DNA from: Solidesulfovibrio magneticus str. Maddingley MBC34
GTDB taxonomy: Bacteria; Desulfobacterota; Desulfovibrionia; Desulfovibrionales; Desulfovibrionaceae
Length of the DNA: 32,705 nucleotides
Assembly: GCA_000307955.1 (NCBI GenBank)
Contig: ALAO01000118.1
Location: 1-32,705 of the forward strand
Direction of reading: 5' to 3'
The translations under genes were made by a program, and so were the position numbers. The notes below the pieces were generated by a model that worked only from the letters and a program-made list of their open reading frames with translations, made no database searches and had not been told where the DNA came from. Numbering within the stretch: the stretch's first letter is position 1; every line of letters begins with the position of its first letter. Shown one piece after another: positions 28,390-32,705 of the stretch.

Positions 28390-29607
28390 CTAGAACGTAA
28401 TAGATTCTTTGAATTTCTTGATTGCGTATTGGTCCGTCATTCCAGAGATGAAATCTATGCACGCCATTGCACGATCCTGGTCGCTTTCCAGGTCGTATAT
28501 TTTTTTAACTTTGCTGTATTTGTCGTCCTTAGCGTGTTGTTTGGAATAGCATCCAAGGTATTCGTTGAAGTCTTTGTATAATCCGCTGTATAGTTTTTTA
28601 CAGCTGGGTGAATCCTGTTTGTATGAATTTGATATTTCGCACAAAATATCAAATAGATTCGTAATTATATGTTCTACAAAGAGTTTGTATCGTTCAATCT
28701 TGGGGTGTTTGTATATATATTTGTAACAAAATGATTTAATTTCGTCCATCATCTGTCGTTTAGAATCAGAGAGCCTTATGCCATCTGCTGGGCTGCTGTT
28801 TTCGCAGAGATCAATTATAAATCCATGTATAAGGACGGTGTTGTTTACTCTTACACTGTCGTCGATTCCGTGTTTATGTAGTATGTCGTCAACCAGTTGA
28901 ATTTGTTCGGGTTCAAGAAGTTTTAACAATAATGCGTCTTCAATGTCTCTGCCAAGATAAGCTATTTTGTCAGATATTTTAACGACACACCCTTCCCATG
29001 TGAAAGATTGGAGTTCGTTTCCTTTGGTAATTGTGTTCAAATCAATGGTAGTTTCTCTTGGTCGCAAGCTAATTTCATCGACTTCTCCACAGTGACAAAT
29101 AATACCATCGCGAACAGCATAAGTTAAATCTAAATTGCTATGCTTGCCGTGGGGGCCTTCGAGGACTTCTATCTCGTCGACAAAACGAAGACTATTCTTT
29201 TCGTGCCAAAAACTCAGTTCTGGAAATTTGTTGGTGAGAATTTTTTTGAGAGTCTCTTCGCCTTTGTGGCCAAATGGTGCATGCCCTAGGTCATGACCTA
29301 TAGATATGGCGTCAACTAGCTGGGAATTTAATCCAAGGTGATTAGATATTGTTTTGCTAACAGAGTTAACGTGGTTAACATGCTCAATCCTTGTGCAAAT
29401 ATGGTCATTTGTCGTTGCAAAGAATACTTGAGTTTTATGTTTTAAACGTCTGTAGGCTGTGCAGTGAAGTATTCTTGTGTAGTCTCTTTCAAACTCTGTG
29501 CGTATCTCATTAGGTCGCGTGTAAAGGACACACTCTCGGCGGATAGCATTTTCCCATTTCTCACTTCCAGGAATTGTGGACACTGATGCAAACTGGTTTT
29601 TTTTCAT
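28390..29607 (-). CDS. dgt: dGTP triphosphohydrolase-like HD-domain protein
   Basis: The 405-residue protein matches the dGTPase/dNTPase family, which hydrolyses dNTPs to nucleoside and triphosphate. FERDYTRILHCTAYRRLKHKTQVF is the family N-terminal segment (read in parts). The HD metal site is H76 (RIEHVNHV) and H105-D106 (IGHDLGHAPFGHKGE), with the distal Asp in KIAYLGRDIEDALL. It is shorter than E. coli Dgt (505). Base composition is strikingly AT-rich next to GC-rich flanks, suggesting recent transfer. Related dGTPases can protect bacteria from phages by draining dNTPs, while others serve nucleotide balance. GGGGG lies just before the ATG and a good promoter is upstream. The acetyltransferase gene follows at once and may depend on this promoter. 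Confidence 0.85.
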   Translation of the reverse strand: MKKNQFASVSTIPGSEKWENAIRRECVLYTRPNEIRTEFERDYTRILHCTAYRRLKHKTQVFFATTNDHICTRIEHVNHVNSVSKTISNHLGLNSQLVDAISIGHDLGHAPFGHKGEETLKKILTNKFPELSFWHEKNSLRFVDEIEVLEGPHGKHSNLDLTYAVRDGIICHCGEVDEISLRPRETTIDLNTITKGNELQSFTWEGCVVKISDKIAYLGRDIEDALLLKLLEPEQIQLVDDILHKHGIDDSVRVNNTVLIHGFIIDLCENSSPADGIRLSDSKRQMMDEIKSFCYKYIYKHPKIERYKLFVEHIITNLFDILCEISNSYKQDSPSCKKLYSGLYKDFNEYLGCYSKQHAKDDKYSKVKKIYDLESDQDRAMACIDFISGMTDQYAIKKFKESITF

Positions 29608-29626
29608 AACACCCCCTATTCCCTTA

Positions 29627-29655
29627 TAAATATACTAATACAACTATTTGGTCAA
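29627..29655 (-). promoter_or_regulatory. Sigma70-type promoter of the dGTPase gene
   Basis: Minus-strand TTGACC (29655-29650), 17-bp spacer, TATTTA (29632-29627) fits the consensus well. It lies 20 bp before the dgt ATG, so the leader is very short. Confidence 0.55.
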
Positions 29656-29712
29656 CGACTTGGCTGCCCTAGTGGCTTTGTCTGGTGGAATTGTGTTCGG
29701 CGCTACACGAAT

Positions 29713-29740
29713 AAAAAAAGCGGCCCTTTGGGGGCCGCTT
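29713..29740 (-). terminator. Rho-independent terminator of alaS
   Basis: A nine-bp stem AAGCGGCCC (29718-29726) with 29732-29740, five-base loop, is followed on the minus strand by a run of seven T residues. It begins 28 bp past the alaS stop and insulates the dGTPase promoter. Confidence 0.9.
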
Positions 29741-29768
29741 CCGTTCAACACGCTTGGCAAAGAGGTAA

Positions 29769-32411
29769 CTACCCCGCAATCGCCGCCTTGACCTTGGCCA
29801 AGGCTTCGTCGATGCCGGCCGGGTTGGTGCCGCCGGCTTGGGCCATGTCGGGACGGCCGCCGCCGGAGCCGCCGACCGCCGCCGCCGCGTCCTTGATGAG
29901 CGCCGGGGCGGTGAAGCGGTCGTGGAGGTCCTTGCTCACGGCCACAATGAGGCTCACCTTGCCGCCGTCCTGTTCCGAGGCGATGGCCACGACGCCGGAG
30001 GGCAGTTTGCTTCGCAGATCGTCCATGGCTTCGCGCATGGCCTTGACGCTCGGGGCGTCCACCCGGGCGCACAAGACTTTGACGCCGCCGATTTCCTCAA
30101 GGCCGGCCATGAGGTCGCGGCCCTGGCCCGAGGCCAGCTTGGCGGCCAGCTGTTCCTTGTCCTTGCCAAGGGCCTTGATCTCGTCGAGCAGCTTCTTGAC
30201 GCGCGCGCCGAGTTCGCCCGGCTTGGCCTTGACGGTTTTGAGCGCCTCGTCGAGTTCGCCGCGCATCTCGCGCACGTGGCGCAGGGCGTTTAGGCCCGTG
30301 ACCGCCTCGATGCGCCGCGTGCCGGCCGCGACGCCGGACTCCGAGAGAATGTAGAAGCTGCCGGCCTGGCCGGTGGCTCCGATGTGGGTGCCGCCGCACA
30401 GTTCCATGGACACGCCGGGCACCTCGACCACGCGCACCACGTCGCCGTATTTCTCGCCGAAAAGGGCGGTGGCCCCCTTGGCCCGGGCGGCTTCGATGCC
30501 GAGTTCTTCAATAACCACCGGCGCGTCCAACAGGATGGCCGCGTTGACCTCGTCCTCGACCTTGGCCAGTTCCTCGGCGGTCATGGCCGAGACGTGGGAG
30601 AAGTCGAAGCGCAGGCGGTCCGGGGTGACCAGCGAGCCGGCCTGGTTGACGTGGCCGCCCAGCACGTTTTTCAGCGCCTTGTGGAGCAGGTGGGTGCAGG
30701 TATGGTTGCGGGCGGTGGCGGCGCGGACGGCGGCGTCCACGGCCAGCTCGGCTTCCTGATCAAGCAGGATCTCGCCCTTTTGGACTTTGATGTGGTGGGC
30801 GGTCAGCTCCGGCCCGGCTTTCATGGTGCCAAGGACGGCCACGTCGCCGGTCAGCGTCGTCACCGTGCCCAGGTCGCCGGCTTGGCCGCCGGATTCGCCG
30901 TAGAAGGGGGTGACGGCCGAGACCATGTAGCCGGTTTCGCCGGCGATAAGCCGCTCCACGGCCTGGCCTTCGGCCGAAATGAGCGCGTTGACGCGGCTTT
31001 TGGCGGCAAGCTCCGTATAGCCCACGAAGCGGGACTTCATGCCGGATTCGAGCAGCTCCAGGAACAGCACGGCCGGGTCGGTCTCGCCCGAACCCTTCCA
31101 GGCTTTCTTGGCCCGGGCCTTCTGCTCGGCCATGCAGACCCGATACCCGTCCTCGTCGGCGACCATGCCGCGCTTGCCGGCCACGTCGTTGACGATGTCC
31201 AGCGGGAATCCGTAAGTGTCGTAGAGCTTGAAGGCGAATTCGCCGGTGATGGTGGTTTCGCCGGCCCCAGCCATGCGGTCGAGTTCCTCGGCCAGGATGG
31301 CCAGGCCCTTGTCGAGGGTGACGCCGAAGCGTTCTTCTTCCTCGCGCACCACGCGTTCCATGAATTCGCGGCTGGCGACTAGCTCGGGATAGGCCGGCCC
31401 CATGACGTCCACCACCACGCCGGCGGTCTTGTAGAGGAAGGGATCGGACAGGCCGATGAGTTTCCCGAACCGCAGGGCCCGGCGGATCAGGCGGCGCAGC
31501 ACGTAGCCCCGGCCCTCGTTGGAGGGCATGACGCCGTCGGCGAGCAGGAAGGCGACCGAGCGGCTGTGGTCGCCGATGACGCGAAGGGCGGTGTCGTGCT
31601 CGTCGTTGTCGCCGTAGGTCACCCCGGCGATCTGGGCGGCGGAGCTGATGATGGTCTGGAACAGGTCGATGTCGAAATTGGAGTGCACGCCCTGGACCAC
31701 GGCCGCGATGCGTTCCAGGCCCATGCCGGTGTCGATGCTCGGCCGGGGCAGGGCCACGCGGTTGCCGGGCTCGATCTGGTCGAACTGCATGAACACGAGG
31801 TTCCAGATTTCGAGGTAGCGGTCGCAGTCGCAGGAGCCGATGCCGCAGCCCGGGCCGCAGCCCACTTCCTCGCCCCGGTCGTACATGATTTCCGAGCAGG
31901 GACCGCAGGGGCCGGTGTCGCCCATGGACCAGAAGTTGTCCTTCTCGCCCAGGCGGAAGATGCGTTCGTCGGACAGGCCGGCGATTTTTTTCCACAGCCC
32001 GTGGGCCTCGTCGTCGTCGAGGTAGACCGTGGCGTAGAGGCGCGACTTGTCGAGGCCAATCACCTCGGTGAGGAATTCCCAGGCAAAGGTGATGGCGTCT
32101 TCCTTGAAGTAGTCGCCAAAGGAGAAGTTGCCGAGCATCTCGAAGAAGGTGTGGTGGCGGGCGGTGCGGCCGACGTTTTCCAGGTCGTTGTGCTTGCCGC
32201 CCACGCGCAGGCATTTCTGGGACGTGGTGGCGCGGGTGTAGCCGGGCTTGTCCTGGCCCAGGAACACCTTTTTAAACTGCACCATGCCGGCGTTGGTGAA
32301 AAGGAGCGTGGGGTCTTCGCGCGGCACCAGCGGCGAGGACGCCACGACCTGATGGCCCTTGGACGCGAAATATTCCAGAAACTTGGCGCGAATCTCGGTT
32401 GCCGTCATCAT
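29769..32411 (-). CDS. alaS: Alanyl-tRNA synthetase
   Basis: The enzyme charges tRNA-Ala and edits Ser/Gly errors. The 880 residues match the usual size of about 875. The catalytic core contains [34 protein letters not shown] (class II motif 2 region, read in parts) and [14 protein letters not shown]. The tRNA-binding part has [13 protein letters not shown]. The editing domain has [11 protein letters not shown] and ELCGGTHIG, giving the HxxxH...CxxxH zinc site. A DHHA1-type C-terminal domain has [13 protein letters not shown] cysteine-rich stretch near residue 180 ([12 protein letters not shown], then [15 protein letters not shown]) is a normal feature. The first of two tandem ATGs (32411) is preferred because GGAGG lies ten bases upstream. 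It forms its own transcription unit. Confidence 0.97.
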   Translation of the reverse strand: MMTATEIRAKFLEYFASKGHQVVASSPLVPREDPTLLFTNAGMVQFKKVFLGQDKPGYTRATTSQKCLRVGGKHNDLENVGRTARHHTFFEMLGNFSFGDYFKEDAITFAWEFLTEVIGLDKSRLYATVYLDDDEAHGLWKKIAGLSDERIFRLGEKDNFWSMGDTGPCGPCSEIMYDRGEEVGCGPGCGIGSCDCDRYLEIWNLVFMQFDQIEPGNRVALPRPSIDTGMGLERIAAVVQGVHSNFDIDLFQTIISSAAQIAGVTYGDNDEHDTALRVIGDHSRSVAFLLADGVMPSNEGRGYVLRRLIRRALRFGKLIGLSDPFLYKTAGVVVDVMGPAYPELVASREFMERVVREEEERFGVTLDKGLAILAEELDRMAGAGETTITGEFAFKLYDTYGFPLDIVNDVAGKRGMVADEDGYRVCMAEQKARAKKAWKGSGETDPAVLFLELLESGMKSRFVGYTELAAKSRVNALISAEGQAVERLIAGETGYMVSAVTPFYGESGGQAGDLGTVTTLTGDVAVLGTMKAGPELTAHHIKVQKGEILLDQEAELAVDAAVRAATARNHTCTHLLHKALKNVLGGHVNQAGSLVTPDRLRFDFSHVSAMTAEELAKVEDEVNAAILLDAPVVIEELGIEAARAKGATALFGEKYGDVVRVVEVPGVSMELCGGTHIGATGQAGSFYILSESGVAAGTRRIEAVTGLNALRHVREMRGELDEALKTVKAKPGELGARVKKLLDEIKALGKDKEQLAAKLASGQGRDLMAGLEEIGGVKVLCARVDAPSVKAMREAMDDLRSKLPSGVVAIASEQDGGKVSLIVAVSKDLHDRFTAPALIKDAAAAVGGSGGGRPDMAQAGGTNPAGIDEALAKVKAAIAG

Positions 32412-32705
32412 TGTATGTATGCCTCCGCATGGGGATGGAAGACCAAAGGACCGCATCCCCCGCATCTTCCTCGATAGCTCAATTGGTAAGACGAAGAGCC
32501 AGGAGGGGCGTTGCCCCTCCCGGACCCTCTCCATCGGGGGGATGATCCCCCCGAACCCCCGCAAGGGGGTGAAATATGCGCGCTGCCGCTGGTGCTCAAC
32601 CGGCTTTAGAACCAATCGGTCTTCAAACCCGAGCGGCCTTTAACGCGTCCGGCCGCCGACGCTGCAACGCCTGCCCCCTTTACCCATTTGGGGGGGGCCG
32701 GGGGC
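32412..32705. other. Right-edge intergenic region upstream of alaS
   Basis: No gene is supported. It carries the triple hairpin listed separately and G/C runs up to the window edge (CCCATTTGGG near 32682). The first 50 bp should contain the alaS promoter, but no clear match is visible. A tRNA D-arm-like string at 32476-32489 has no matching remainder. Confidence 0.4.
32502..32570. repeat. Cluster of three perfect G/C hairpins (dispersed palindromic repeat)
   Basis: Three stems follow each other. GGAGGGGC with loop GTT (32502-32520). TCGGGGGGA with loop TGA (32534-32554). ACCCCC with a GCAA tetraloop (32555-32570). All are fully paired. The first, plus its trailing TCCCGG, resembles bases 1-20 of the window. 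This looks like a composite REP-like intergenic repeat. A role in transcription or mRNA stability is possible but not shown. Confidence 0.65.

Noticed and set aside
32472-32640. Possible tRNA: D-arm-like TAGCTCAATTGGT near 32476, and TCTTCAAA near 32620 like a selenocysteine anticodon loop
   Set aside because: No matching acceptor stem or T-arm; the D-stem does not close without an insertion, and the anticodon-like stem has a mismatch next to the loop.

Overview
The window is a mostly GC-rich bacterial chromosome segment. It reads as a Desulfovibrionaceae-type sulfate reducer (Desulfovibrio/Solidesulfovibrio-like). The main pointers are a porin of the Desulfovibrio homotrimeric outer-membrane type, an ahcY gene directly behind an ArsR-methyltransferase regulator of the SahR type, many large sensor kinases, and dispersed G/C-rich hairpin repeats. 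The taxonomic call is inference from gene content; no rRNA or complete tRNA is visible.

Left part (1-7.3 kb). Reading leftwards are a molybdate-type binding protein (modA), a TrmO/TsaA-like tRNA methyltransferase, a membrane diguanylate cyclase, and a tight sahR-ahcY operon for S-adenosylhomocysteine recycling. A 24-bp near-perfect palindrome covers the sahR ribosome-binding region and start codon, which suggests autoregulation. Next comes an AT-rich island with two exported proteins: a CsgG-like protein and a predicted beta-sandwich protein. The island has its own good sigma70-type promoter and looks horizontally acquired.

Middle part (7.3-17.4 kb). A stand-alone CheY-like receiver converges with a CHASE4 hybrid histidine kinase that ends in an HPt domain. 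Upstream lies the most unusual locus of the window. A MEMO-family protein carries an N-terminal PqqD/RRE-like winged-helix region. It is translationally coupled (ATGA) to a protein built like a SPASM radical-SAM enzyme whose three cluster-binding cysteines are all replaced. Then follow prfC, the porin with a textbook terminator, and an AmiS/UreI-like channel.

Right part (17.4-32.7 kb). A 600-bp intergenic region with three imperfect GGGTCA-N-TTT-CCC repeats precedes a rightward glmS - N-acetylmuramoyl-L-alanine amidase - pyrF cluster (amino-sugar synthesis, wall remodelling, pyrimidine synthesis). A leftward operon encodes a periplasmic binding protein and a four-PAS hybrid kinase that overlap by 4 bp, which suggests a sensor pair. 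Further right are a chloramphenicol-acetyltransferase-like gene, an AT-rich dGTPase-like gene with its own promoter, and alaS with a strong terminator. The window ends in a cluster of three perfect hairpins related to the hairpin at base 1.

Genes were called from protein motifs, start-codon context and operon geometry only; no database search was possible. Very long open frames antisense to the GC-rich genes were treated as artefacts.
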